Shown here piece after piece: positions 42,079 through 50,015 of a stretch of 52,745 bases of DNA. Numbering within the stretch: position 1 is the first letter of the stretch; every line of letters begins with the position of its first letter. The DNA comes from Alcaligenaceae bacterium (GTDB lineage: Bacteria; Pseudomonadota; Gammaproteobacteria; Burkholderiales; Burkholderiaceae_B). Made by a program: the position numbers and the translations under genes. The stretch spans positions 1-52,745 of the forward strand of contig CANCRX010000018.1 in the NCBI GenBank assembly GCA_947380655.1, in the 5' to 3' direction. The notes beneath the pieces were generated by a model. That model ran no database searches. It was given only the letters and a program-made list of their open reading frames with translations, and was not told the DNA's origin.

Positions 42079-43226
42079 TTGCACCGGGCGAATGGCTGGG
42101 GTTGATGGGGGGCGGCCAGTTAGGACGTATGTTTTGTCATGCGGCCCAAGCTCTGGGTTTTCGTGTGGTGGTGCTGGATCCTGATGCCGAGGGCCCGACT
42201 GCGGCCGTTGCGGATGCGCATATAGAATCCCGCTACGATGATCCGCAAGGACTCATCAAACTGTCACAACGCTGCCGCACCGTGACCACAGAGTTTGAAA
42301 ATGTACCCGCGCAGAGTTTGCAAACTCTGGCTGCTTCTTGTCGCGTGACGCCAGGTGCGCATGCTGTTGAAATAGTTCAGGATCGTATCGCAGAGAAAAG
42401 CTTCATCGCGAGTCAGGGTGTACCCGTTGCGCCATATATTGCTGTGCGTAGTCAGACAGATCTGCATGCTGCAAGCCCGGAATTATTTCCTGGTATTTTG
42501 AAAGTCGCACGTCTTGGCTATGACGGGAAAGGCCAGGCGCGCGTGCGAACGCTCGAGCAGGCTATCGCCGCTTTCGCTGAGTTCGGTGGGGTGCCTTGTG
42601 TGCTCGAAGCTATGCTGGATTTGAAAGAAGAATTGTCTGTGGTCATGGCGCGCGGCTTGGATGGTGAGTGCGCAGTATTCCCCGTTGCGCGCAATGTGCA
42701 TCATGAGGGCATTCTCGCTGTGACGACGGTGGATATGATGCCTGTCGAAAAATCTGCCGAGGCGACTGAGGCCGCATTAGCGATCGCACGTGGTCTGGAT
42801 TATCACGGTGTGATGTGCGTGGAGTTTTTCGTGTTGGGTAATGGCCAGTTGCTGGTCAATGAGATCGCACCAAGACCGCACAATAGTGGTCATTTCACGA
42901 TGAATGCCTGTGTGACCAGTCAGTTTGAACAGCAGGCTCGAGTGATGGCCGGTTTGCCTTTGGGGAGTACGCGACTGCTCGCGCCCGTTGTGATGCTCAA
43001 TATTCTTGGTGATGCCTGGTATCCCGATGCGAGTGAGGTGCAAGCCGAACCAAACTGGGCTGCTGTGCTTGCGGTACCTGGCGCCTCGCTGCATCTTTAT
43101 GGAAAACGCGAAGCGCGTCGCGCACGCAAGATGGGTCATGTCAATATCACGGGCGCTACGCTGTCCGAGACGATTGCAGCGGCTAATCAGATCGTACAAA
43201 TCCTTCGTTTACCTGTTGCGATCTGA
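42075..43226 (+). CDS. purK: 5-(carboxyamino)imidazole ribonucleotide synthase
   Basis: PurK, an ATP-grasp enzyme, makes N5-CAIR from AIR, ATP and bicarbonate for PurE. The 383 residues start at GTG 42075, which overlaps the purE stop by four bases (GTGA). Landmarks are the N-terminal LGLMGGGQLGRMFCHAA, FENVPAQSLQ and the ATP-grasp VNEIAPRPHNSGHFT. PurE and PurK act on consecutive steps, and their coupling is usual. It is followed with one base between by the Sua5-type gene. Confidence 0.95.
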   Translation: MIAPGEWLGLMGGGQLGRMFCHAAQALGFRVVVLDPDAEGPTAAVADAHIESRYDDPQGLIKLSQRCRTVTTEFENVPAQSLQTLAASCRVTPGAHAVEIVQDRIAEKSFIASQGVPVAPYIAVRSQTDLHAASPELFPGILKVARLGYDGKGQARVRTLEQAIAAFAEFGGVPCVLEAMLDLKEELSVVMARGLDGECAVFPVARNVHHEGILAVTTVDMMPVEKSAEATEAALAIARGLDYHGVMCVEFFVLGNGQLLVNEIAPRPHNSGHFTMNACVTSQFEQQARVMAGLPLGSTRLLAPVVMLNILGDAWYPDASEVQAEPNWAAVLAVPGASLHLYGKREARRARKMGHVNITGATLSETIAAANQIVQILRLPVAI

Positions 43227-43227
43227 C

Positions 43228-44262
43228 GTGTTGGATCAAACATTGATTGCAAGTCCGTCTGATATTGCACATGCAGTGGATGTGTTGTTGAGCGGTGGGC
43301 TCGTTGGTTTTCCAACAGAAACTGTTTATGGACTGGGTGCTGACGCTGAACGCCCCTCAGCTGTTCGCAGTATTTATCAGGCAAAAGGCCGGCCCTCTAA
43401 TCACCCTGTGATCGTCCATGTGACGCCTGAGGCTGATCTGTCTTACTGGGTGCAGTCGATTCCAGCTCAAGCGCAGGCTTTGATTGATGCCTTCTGGCCA
43501 GGCCCCCTGACACTAATTTTGAAGCGGGCAGGACATATTTCTGATGTGGTGAGTGGCGGCCAAGACAGCATTGGCCTGCGTTGCCCTTCTCATCCTGTTG
43601 CGCAAGCGCTGATACGTGGTTTTGCGGCGGGTAAAGCTTCCGGTCAAGGTGGGATTGCTGCACCTTCAGCCAACAAATTTGGTCAGGTTTCACCGACTCA
43701 GGCTGGGCATGTCCGCGCGGAATTTCCTGAACTGGTTGCAACAGGCATGCCAGTTTTAGAAGGGGGTTCAAGTGAGGTAGGGATTGAGTCCACGATTGTG
43801 GATTTGTCCCGTATTGATCAGGGAGTCGGTCCGGTATTGTTACGACCTGGCCATATCACCTCTGCACAAATTGAAGAGGTGTTGCACCAGGCTGTCAGTG
43901 ATGCCGATGCCCATGCGCCGAGGGTGTCTGGCGCATTGAAATCGCACTATGCACCGCATACGCCTCTGCAACTCGCGAGTGAGCACGAGTTGATTCAGCT
44001 TGCTCTGGATCCACAATTAGCAGCGGGGCAACGCATTGCCCTGGTTACGTATTCGCATGGCCACCCTCCTGCAGGCAAGCACGAGCAGGTTGAGTGGGTC
44101 GCCATGCCAGCCAGTTCTGCGGCTTATGGCCAGGCTTTGTATGCAACCCTTCGCGCTCTCGACCAGGCAGGCTATACACGCTTGGTATGGGAGCGCGTAC
44201 CTGAGATGTCTGATTGGTTAGGCGTGAAAGACCGTTTGACGCGCGCTGCAGCTGCTTTTTAA
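43228..44262 (+). CDS. Threonylcarbamoyl-AMP synthase (Sua5/YrdC family)
   Basis: This enzyme forms threonylcarbamoyl-AMP for the t6A37 modification of ANN-decoding tRNAs. The gene reads from GTG 43228, one base after the purK stop (TTG 43231 is an alternative), giving 344 residues: an N-terminal YrdC domain (GGLVGFPTETVYGLGADA, FWPGPLTLILK, IGLRCPSHPVAQ, STIVDLS) and a C-terminal Sua5 domain (about 215-340), so it is the longer Sua5 form rather than the short TsaC. The frame is open far into purK, but that part is not homologous. Its stop overlaps the convergent TctC gene by four bases. Confidence 0.9.
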   Translation: MLDQTLIASPSDIAHAVDVLLSGGLVGFPTETVYGLGADAERPSAVRSIYQAKGRPSNHPVIVHVTPEADLSYWVQSIPAQAQALIDAFWPGPLTLILKRAGHISDVVSGGQDSIGLRCPSHPVAQALIRGFAAGKASGQGGIAAPSANKFGQVSPTQAGHVRAEFPELVATGMPVLEGGSSEVGIESTIVDLSRIDQGVGPVLLRPGHITSAQIEEVLHQAVSDADAHAPRVSGALKSHYAPHTPLQLASEHELIQLALDPQLAAGQRIALVTYSHGHPPAGKHEQVEWVAMPASSAAYGQALYATLRALDQAGYTRLVWERVPEMSDWLGVKDRLTRAAAAF

Positions 44263-45248
44263 TTCGCGGTTGCCTTGGATTTTTTAATCAGTTCTGCCCA
44301 GCGAGGGATTTCCTTGCTCATGAGTGCGGCCAACTCGCTTGGTGACCCACCCACAATCACCATCCCCATATCAGTCAGTTTGGTTTGAACATCTGGCTGC
44401 TTGAGTGCAGTAGAGATGTCTGCGCTTAAACGATCAACGATTGGTTTAGGCGTACCTTTGGGTGCGTAAACCGCTTGCCATGAAAACATTTGAAAATCAG
44501 GGACTCCGGCTTCAATCATGGTGGGAGTATCTTTTGCGATCGGTAGCCGTTGCTCGGTTGTAACGGCTAACAGTTTGAGTTTGCCTGCATTGATCAGAGG
44601 GATCGCTGCAGTCAGTTGATCAAACATGAACACGACTTGTCCTGTCGCAACGTCGGTCATTGCAGGCGGGGTTCCTTTGTAGGGAATATGTGTCAACTGG
44701 ATACCCAGACGATCCCCTAATAATTCGCCTGCTAGGTGCGTGGAGGTGCCTGCGCCTGAAGACGCGAAGGTGCGTCGGTTCGGATCCTTTTTCAGTACTT
44801 CCACCAGTTCGGCTACGCTGTTGATGCCCGAGTTCGCACCGACCAGCAAGACGTTGGGCAGAAAGGCGACCAGTGATACCGGCTCAAAATCTTTAACTGG
44901 ATCGTAGGAGAGGTTTGGATAAAGGCTGGCATTGATCGCGTGCGTACTGATTGTGCCACCCATCAAGGTATAGCCGTCCGGCGCGGCTTTAGCGACATAG
45001 CTTGCGCCGATACCACCGCCCGTGCCTGGTTTATTTTCAACAAGCACGGTCTGCTTGAGCGACTCAGTCAGTTTTTGTGCAAGTGTGCGGCCAATGACAT
45101 CGGTTGATCCGCCTGGTGTGAACGGTACGACATAGGTAATGGGTTTTGCTGTGGGCCAGGGCGTTTGAGCGAATGCGATTGTTGTAGCACTTGCGATCAG
45201 CGACGCTAATCCGAACCGTACGATTAATTTACGGGTGGTGGGTTGCAT
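44259..45248 (-). CDS. Tripartite tricarboxylate transporter substrate-binding protein (TctC/Bug family)
   Basis: A 329-residue extracytoplasmic binding protein with a signal peptide (cleavage after AFA near residue 27). The Bug-family core is plain: WPTAKPITYVVPFTPGGSTDVIGRTLAQKL and GAGTSTHLAGELLG. Alcaligenaceae carry very many of these. No TctA/TctB membrane gene is beside it, so it is an orphan that must borrow a transporter or act as a sensor. It is the last gene of the dehydratase operon on the minus strand, 30 bases after the RraA-like gene, so its ligand is probably a carboxylate linked to that pathway. Confidence 0.88.
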   Translation of the reverse strand: MQPTTRKLIVRFGLASLIASATTIAFAQTPWPTAKPITYVVPFTPGGSTDVIGRTLAQKLTESLKQTVLVENKPGTGGGIGASYVAKAAPDGYTLMGGTISTHAINASLYPNLSYDPVKDFEPVSLVAFLPNVLLVGANSGINSVAELVEVLKKDPNRRTFASSGAGTSTHLAGELLGDRLGIQLTHIPYKGTPPAMTDVATGQVVFMFDQLTAAIPLINAGKLKLLAVTTEQRLPIAKDTPTMIEAGVPDFQMFSWQAVYAPKGTPKPIVDRLSADISTALKQPDVQTKLTDMGMVIVGGSPSELAALMSKEIPRWAELIKKSKATAN

Positions 45249-45278
45249 GGTTTGTCTCCTCAGTGCAATGAACAGGGA

Positions 45279-45995
45279 TTAACGGTTTTTAGCCGTACGC
45301 CATGCTTTGAATTCCACCAGGCTATTTTCATCTGTGGGTGGGTAGAGGCCGAGAATGCTGCGGCCTTCCAAAACTTTCTCTGTGACAAAATCTTCGAATG
45401 CGGTCATTTCGACGGCTTCGTGAGCGATGTCTTCTGCTATTTCTTTGGGAATGACAACAACTCCATCACCATCGCCTACGATAATGTCGCCCGGGAACAC
45501 CGCGACATCACCACAACCAATCGGCACGTTTAAATCAAGTGCCTGATGTAAAGTCAGATTGGTGGGTGCGCTTGGGCGATTATGATAGGCCGGGATCGCG
45601 AGTGTACTGATTTCAGGTGAGTCCCGAAAACCGCCATCGGTTACAACGCCTGCTACACCGCGAGCCATCAGTCGACTGACCAGAATCGATCCGGCGGATG
45701 CGGCACGGGCATTTTTACGGCTGTCTATCATCAGCACTGCTCCCGCAGGGCATTGCTCAACGGCAACGCGTTGCGGATGTGTGCGGTCTTTGAACACTTC
45801 GATTGTGTTGAGGTCTTCGCGAGCAGGAATGTAGCGCAATGTGTAGGCCTCACCCACCATGTTCGGCAGATTGGGATTGAGGCGCTGCACCTCCTGAATG
45901 AACTGGTTGCGCAGACCTCGTTTGAATAACGCTGTGCACAACGTTGCTGTGCTGATGCCCATGAGTTTCTGACGGGTTTCTTTACTAAGTGCCAT
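45279..45995 (-). CDS. RraA-like family protein (possible aldolase)
   Basis: A 238-residue RraA/HMG-aldolase-family protein: GAVLMIDSRKNARAASAGSILVSRLMARGVAGVVTDGGFRDS (about residues 84-126) is the family core and has the catalytic-type Arg/Asp, with VPIGCGDVAVFPGDIIVGDGDGVVVIP afterwards. Members include the RNase E regulator RraA and 4-hydroxy-4-methyl-2-oxoglutarate aldolases; the linkage to a sugar-acid dehydratase favours a role as an aldolase or decarboxylase in carboxylic acid catabolism, but that is inference. It is transcribed with the IlvD-type dehydratase (63 bases apart). Confidence 0.8.
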   Translation of the reverse strand: MALSKETRQKLMGISTATLCTALFKRGLRNQFIQEVQRLNPNLPNMVGEAYTLRYIPAREDLNTIEVFKDRTHPQRVAVEQCPAGAVLMIDSRKNARAASAGSILVSRLMARGVAGVVTDGGFRDSPEISTLAIPAYHNRPSAPTNLTLHQALDLNVPIGCGDVAVFPGDIIVGDGDGVVVIPKEIAEDIAHEAVEMTAFEDFVTEKVLEGRSILGLYPPTDENSLVEFKAWRTAKNR

Positions 45996-46058
45996 GAAAG
46001 TTCCAATAAATATTTGAATAGCGTTAGTTGTTTGATTTCAGATTTGGAAAAACTGAGA

Positions 46059-47798
46059 TCAATAAATATCTGGTTCTGGTACGGGTGCGCCAAACGAGGT
46101 TTCGAGGAAATCAAAATCGCAACCCTGATCAGCCTGAAGAATATGTTTGCTGAACATCCAGCCATAACCGCGTTCATATTTAGGAGCCGGCGCGACCCAG
46201 GCTGCGCGTCGGGCTGCCAGTTCCTCGTCACTGACTTCGAGGTGGATTTTGCGTGTCGGTACATCGACTGTGATCAGGTCGCCTGTTTTGACTAATGCGA
46301 GTGGGCCGCCGATGAAGGCCTCGGGTGCCGCGTGCAGGATGCAGGCGCCATAGCTTGTGCCGCTCATACGTGAATCGGATAACCGCAGCATGTCGCGTAC
46401 ACCTTGCTTGACGAGTTTGAGCGGAATCGGCAGCATGCCCCATTCAGGCATGCCGGGCCCACCCTGTGGACCCGCATTACGTAACACCATGATGTGACCG
46501 GGTGTTACATCAAGATTTTCATCTTCAACAGCTGCTTTCATTTCTGGATAGCTGTCGAATACGATTGCTGGACCCGTGTGCTGCTGAAGATGTGGTGCGC
46601 ATGCGCTAGGTTTGATGACGGCACCGTTTGGAGCAATATTGCCGCGTAATACGGCCAGCGCACCTTCGGCATACAGGGGATTGTCCAGTGTCCGGATCAC
46701 ATCGTCGTTGTGGACTTCGGCACCTTCAATATTTTGCCCGGTTGTTTTTCCCGTCACAGTGAGTGTGTCAAGCTTCAGATGCGTGGCGATGCGATTCATC
46801 AGACCCGGCAAACCGCCTGCGTAATAGAAGTCTTCCATCAGGTAGGTGTCACCGCTTGGGCGGATGTTCGCGATCACAGGTACTTTGCGACTAAACGCAT
46901 CAAAGTCATCAAGCGTGATCGCGCAGTGTTCTCCTGCACGCCTTGACATCGCGACTAGGTGAACGATTGCGTTAGTACTACATCCCATTGCCATCGCCAC
47001 CGCAATACCGTTTTCAAAATTAGCGCGGGTGAGCATCTTGGCTGGAGTGAGGTCTTCCCACACCATTTCAACGATGCGACGACCGCACTCGGCGGACATG
47101 CGAGGATGGTTTGAGTCGGGCGCCGGGATGCTTGATGAACCTGGCAGCGCCATGCCGATCGCTTCAGCGATACCCATCATGGTCGCTGCGGTGCCCATGG
47201 TCATACAGGTACCGTGACTGCGTGCGATTCCCGCTTCGAGTTCAATCCATTGTGTTTTTGAAATTTTTCCAGCGCGACGCTCATCCCAGAATTTCCAGGC
47301 GTCCGAGCCTGAGCCCAGTGATTTGCCTTTCCAGTTTCCGCGCAGCATAGGCCCCGCCGGTAAATAGATGAACGGTACGCCTGCGGATAAGGCACCCATC
47401 ACCAGACCCGGGGTGGTCTTGTCGCAGCCCCCCATCAGTACGGCGCCGTCAATCGGATGGCTGCGGATCAGTTCTTCCGTATCCATGGCCAGCATGTTGC
47501 GATAGAGCATGGTGGTGGGCTTGACATATTGCTCGGCAAGGGAGATCGCCGGCAATTCAAGCGGAAATCCTCCCGCTTGCAAAATACCGCGCTTGACGTC
47601 TTCGACGCGTTGTTTGAAATGTGTGTGACAAGGGTTGATGTCAGACCAGGTATTGATGATCGCGATCACAGGCTTGCCCTCCCAGTCCTCAGGGGCGTAT
47701 CCCATCTGCATGGCGCGTGAACGGTGGCCAAAAGTGCGCAGATCATCGGGGGCAAACCAACGTGCGCTACGGAGTGTGTCTGGAGTTTTGCGTGTCAT
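46059..47798 (-). CDS. IlvD/Edd-family dehydratase, probable sugar-acid (L-arabinonate-type)
   Basis: A 579-residue iron-sulphur dehydratase. The cluster cysteines are Cys57 (INPCHTH), Cys125 (GGCDKTTPG) and Cys198 (GTCMTMGTA). Length and sequence resemble the L-arabinonate/D-xylonate dehydratase branch rather than the branched-chain IlvD, which would be shorter in its C-terminal part and lie near other ilv genes; none are nearby. The enzyme would remove water from an aldonate to give a 2-keto-3-deoxy acid. Divergent from a GntR regulator with palindrome and repeats between, and followed by RraA-like and TctC genes. Confidence 0.85.
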   Translation of the reverse strand: MTRKTPDTLRSARWFAPDDLRTFGHRSRAMQMGYAPEDWEGKPVIAIINTWSDINPCHTHFKQRVEDVKRGILQAGGFPLELPAISLAEQYVKPTTMLYRNMLAMDTEELIRSHPIDGAVLMGGCDKTTPGLVMGALSAGVPFIYLPAGPMLRGNWKGKSLGSGSDAWKFWDERRAGKISKTQWIELEAGIARSHGTCMTMGTAATMMGIAEAIGMALPGSSSIPAPDSNHPRMSAECGRRIVEMVWEDLTPAKMLTRANFENGIAVAMAMGCSTNAIVHLVAMSRRAGEHCAITLDDFDAFSRKVPVIANIRPSGDTYLMEDFYYAGGLPGLMNRIATHLKLDTLTVTGKTTGQNIEGAEVHNDDVIRTLDNPLYAEGALAVLRGNIAPNGAVIKPSACAPHLQQHTGPAIVFDSYPEMKAAVEDENLDVTPGHIMVLRNAGPQGGPGMPEWGMLPIPLKLVKQGVRDMLRLSDSRMSGTSYGACILHAAPEAFIGGPLALVKTGDLITVDVPTRKIHLEVSDEELAARRAAWVAPAPKYERGYGWMFSKHILQADQGCDFDFLETSFGAPVPEPDIY

Positions 47799-47831
47799 TT
47801 TTATTTTTTAATTTAATGATTGGTTCAGAAT

Positions 47832-47862
47832 GGATTAAGGAATTAAGGAATTAAGGAATTAA
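47832..47862. repeat. Tandem repeat GGAATTAA x3
   Basis: Three copies of GGAATTAA at 47839-47862 follow a shortened copy GGATTAA at 47832-47838. They lie in the 185-base divergent region upstream of the dehydratase gene. This could be a regulatory array or simple slippage. Confidence 0.6.
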
Positions 47863-47918
47863 GTAATCGTTAAGCGCTAATGCGATGCTATATAAAAGAT
47901 GCAATTTTGTTAGTAAAG

Positions 47919-47934
47919 CACTAATATATTAGTG
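47919..47934. promoter_or_regulatory. 16-bp palindrome, candidate GntR operator
   Basis: CACTAATATATTAGTG is a perfect palindrome, 49 bases upstream of the gntR ATG and 120 bases from the dehydratase start. FCD-type GntR regulators usually bind short AT-rich palindromes in the divergent region they control, so this is the best candidate site. The link to the regulator is inference. Confidence 0.5.
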
Positions 47935-47983
47935 TGTCAATGTTGAAATTCACAAAAGTAATACTGTCTTACAGGGCGTTTGA

Positions 47984-48691
47984 ATGAATGTTGTAGAGAA
48001 GATCCCCGCGATCAAATTTGATCGTTACAGGCAAAGTGCTCACCAGGTTTTCGAGGTACTGCGCAAGCTGATCATCTCGCTCGAACTCGAGCCGGGTGTC
48101 GTATTGCCACGCGCTGAGTTGGCCGAGCACTTTGGACTGAGCCAGACACCGATACGCGATGCATTGACACGTCTCGCTGAGGAAGGTCTGGTAGATATTT
48201 TCCCTCAACACGCTACCGTTGTAAGCGGGATCGATATTGCCTCAGCACTCGAGGTACATTTTTTACGCCGCTCGATTGAATTGGAAATCCTGCGTACTTT
48301 GTGTGATCTCCCTGATGGGGAGCATGCTGTGTTGATTATTAAGCTCATGGCGTGTCTGCTGACGCAAAAGCGATGCCTGAGTCCGCTTGATTACGCAAGT
48401 CTCGCCGAGGCAGATCAGGCATTTCACAAAGAAATGTACGAGGCTGCTGGGGTAGGAAATCTTTGGGAACTCGTGTGTCAGCGCAGCGGGCAGATTGATC
48501 GGCTGCGCAGATTAAATTTACCGGCACAAGGAAAGGCGCAGGCTATTGTTAAAGATCACGGTGCAATTCTTGATGCCCTGTTTAAAAAAGATAAGAGCGC
48601 GGCTGAAGCGGCCTTGCGAATCCATCTGGGCGGAACGCTTTCATTTGTGAAGGACATCAGAACCCTTCACCCTGCCTGGGTGAAAGACTAA
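47984..48691 (+). CDS. GntR-family regulator, FCD (FadR) subfamily
   Basis: A 235-residue regulator with an N-terminal winged helix (about residues 17-85; VLPRAELAEHFGLSQTPIRDALTRLAEEGLV) and a C-terminal all-helical FCD effector domain (about 95-225; EVHFLRRSIELEILR, DQAFHKEMYEAAG, DHGAILDALFKKDKSAAEAALRIHL, with the His residues that bind metal and acid ligands in the family). It is divergent from the dehydratase operon, which it probably represses until an acid intermediate is bound. The effector is unknown. Confidence 0.88.
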   Translation: MNVVEKIPAIKFDRYRQSAHQVFEVLRKLIISLELEPGVVLPRAELAEHFGLSQTPIRDALTRLAEEGLVDIFPQHATVVSGIDIASALEVHFLRRSIELEILRTLCDLPDGEHAVLIIKLMACLLTQKRCLSPLDYASLAEADQAFHKEMYEAAGVGNLWELVCQRSGQIDRLRRLNLPAQGKAQAIVKDHGAILDALFKKDKSAAEAALRIHLGGTLSFVKDIRTLHPAWVKD

Positions 48692-48693
48692 GG

Positions 48694-48724
48694 TAAAAAA
48701 ATAGCCACCATCGCTGGTGGCTAT
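48694..48724 (-). terminator. Terminator after gcdH
   Basis: ATAGCCACCA (48701-48710) pairs perfectly with TGGTGGCTAT (48715-48724) around TCGC; on the minus strand a run of T follows (complement of A at 48695-48701). It is 22 bases beyond the gcdH stop and may also serve as a barrier for the convergent gntR transcript. Confidence 0.85.
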
Positions 48725-48745
48725 CTCCGTGCATGACGCAATGGC

Positions 48746-49939
48746 TTAACAGAAAGCCTGTATTCCCGTTTGTGCGCGACCCAAAATCAAGGCGTGCACG
48801 TCGTGTGTACCCTCATAGGTGTTGACGACCTCGAGGTTGACCAGATGGCGAGCGACACCGTACTCGTCGGAGATGCCGTTACCACCCAGCATATCGCGTG
48901 CCAGACGAGCGATGTCAAGTGACTTGCCGCAGGAGTTGCGTTTCATGATCGAGGTGATTTCGACCGCTGCAGTACCTTCGTCTTTCATGCGACCCAGACG
49001 CAGACAGCCCTGTAGCGCCAGTGTGATTTCAGTTTGCATGTCAGCGAGTTTTTTCTGGATCAGCTGATTGGCAGCCAAGGGGCGACCAAATTGTTTGCGA
49101 TCCATCGTGTACTGACGCGCCGTGTGCCAGCAGAATTCTGCTGCGCCCAAGGCACCCCAGGCGATACCGTAACGTGCGGAGTTCAGGCACGTAAAAGGCC
49201 CTTTCAAACCTGATACACCAGGCATCATTTGCTCTTCGCCAACTTCGACTTCGTCCATGACGATTTCACCCGTAACGGATGCGCGCAGACCGACTTTGCC
49301 ATGAATCTCTGGTGCAGACAGACCTTTCATGCCTTTTTCAAGGATGAAGCCGCGGATACGACCGTCGAAGTCGCCACCCACACATTTCGCCCAGACAACA
49401 AATACGGTCGCAACGGGCGAGTTAGTGATCCACATCTTGTTGCCGCTTATACGATAGCCATCAGCTGTTTTAACTGCACGTGTTTCCATTCCGCCCGGAT
49501 CAGAACCATGGTTAGGTTCGGTCAGACCAAAGCAACCAATCCACTCACCAGTTGCCAGCTTAGGAAGATATTTCTGTTTTTGCGCTTCGCTGCCGAAATC
49601 ATTGATCGGTACCATCACGAGTGAGGATTGGACGCTCATCATTGAACGATAACCAGAGTCCACGCGCTCGACTTCACGGGCAATCAGACCGTAGCAGACG
49701 TAATTCAGACCTGAACCACCATATTCAGTAGGAATCGTTGCGCCCAGCAATCCAAGCTCGCCCATTTCAGGGAAGATGCTGGTGTCCATTTTTTCGTGAC
49801 GGAAAGCCTCAAGTACGCGAGGTGCCAATTTGTCCTGACAGTATGAGCGTGCGGCATCACGCACCATGCGCTCGTCGTCGGTCAGCTGGCTGTCCAGCAA
49901 GAGAGGGTCTTCCCAGTTAAATGAGGCTTCAGCGGCCAT
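48746..49939 (-). CDS. gcdH: Glutaryl-CoA dehydrogenase
   Basis: GcdH oxidatively decarboxylates glutaryl-CoA to crotonyl-CoA in lysine, tryptophan and aromatic degradation. The 397-residue protein has the acyl-CoA dehydrogenase fold and GCDH-specific features: FGLTEPNHGSDPGGM, TNSPVATVFVVWAK, and the catalytic Glu376 in VNTYEGTHDVH. A CaiB-type CoA-transferase lies upstream on the same strand, as is common for glutarate activation, but a ThDP-dependent enzyme gene lies between. A good terminator follows. Confidence 0.93.
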   Translation of the reverse strand: MAAEASFNWEDPLLLDSQLTDDERMVRDAARSYCQDKLAPRVLEAFRHEKMDTSIFPEMGELGLLGATIPTEYGGSGLNYVCYGLIAREVERVDSGYRSMMSVQSSLVMVPINDFGSEAQKQKYLPKLATGEWIGCFGLTEPNHGSDPGGMETRAVKTADGYRISGNKMWITNSPVATVFVVWAKCVGGDFDGRIRGFILEKGMKGLSAPEIHGKVGLRASVTGEIVMDEVEVGEEQMMPGVSGLKGPFTCLNSARYGIAWGALGAAEFCWHTARQYTMDRKQFGRPLAANQLIQKKLADMQTEITLALQGCLRLGRMKDEGTAAVEITSIMKRNSCGKSLDIARLARDMLGGNGISDEYGVARHLVNLEVVNTYEGTHDVHALILGRAQTGIQAFC

Positions 49940-49981
49940 GAAATGCTCCAGAGATCAAATATGAATACAAATTCAAATGCT

Positions 49982-50007
49982 CTGCAGGCACAGGATAGTG
50001 CCCGCAG
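49982..50007 (-). other. Intercistronic hairpin between the ThDP enzyme gene and gcdH
   Basis: CTGCAGGCAC (49982-49991) pairs with GTGCCCGCAG (49998-50007), apart from one internal A-C position that becomes a G-U pair on the minus-strand RNA, around a six-base loop. It lies nine bases beyond the ThDP enzyme stop. No U-run follows, so it may be a weak terminator or an mRNA 3'-end element. Confidence 0.45.
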
Positions 50008-50015
50008 TGTAGGGA

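Noticed and set aside
43006..43227. Upstream extension of the Sua5-type gene into purK
   Set aside because: It lies in another frame of purK and has no family similarity; GTG 43228 begins exactly where homology starts.
46059..47798. Assignment as branched-chain ilvD
   Set aside because: Context (GntR, RraA-like, TctC) and C-terminal length point to a sugar-acid dehydratase; no other branched-chain gene is nearby.
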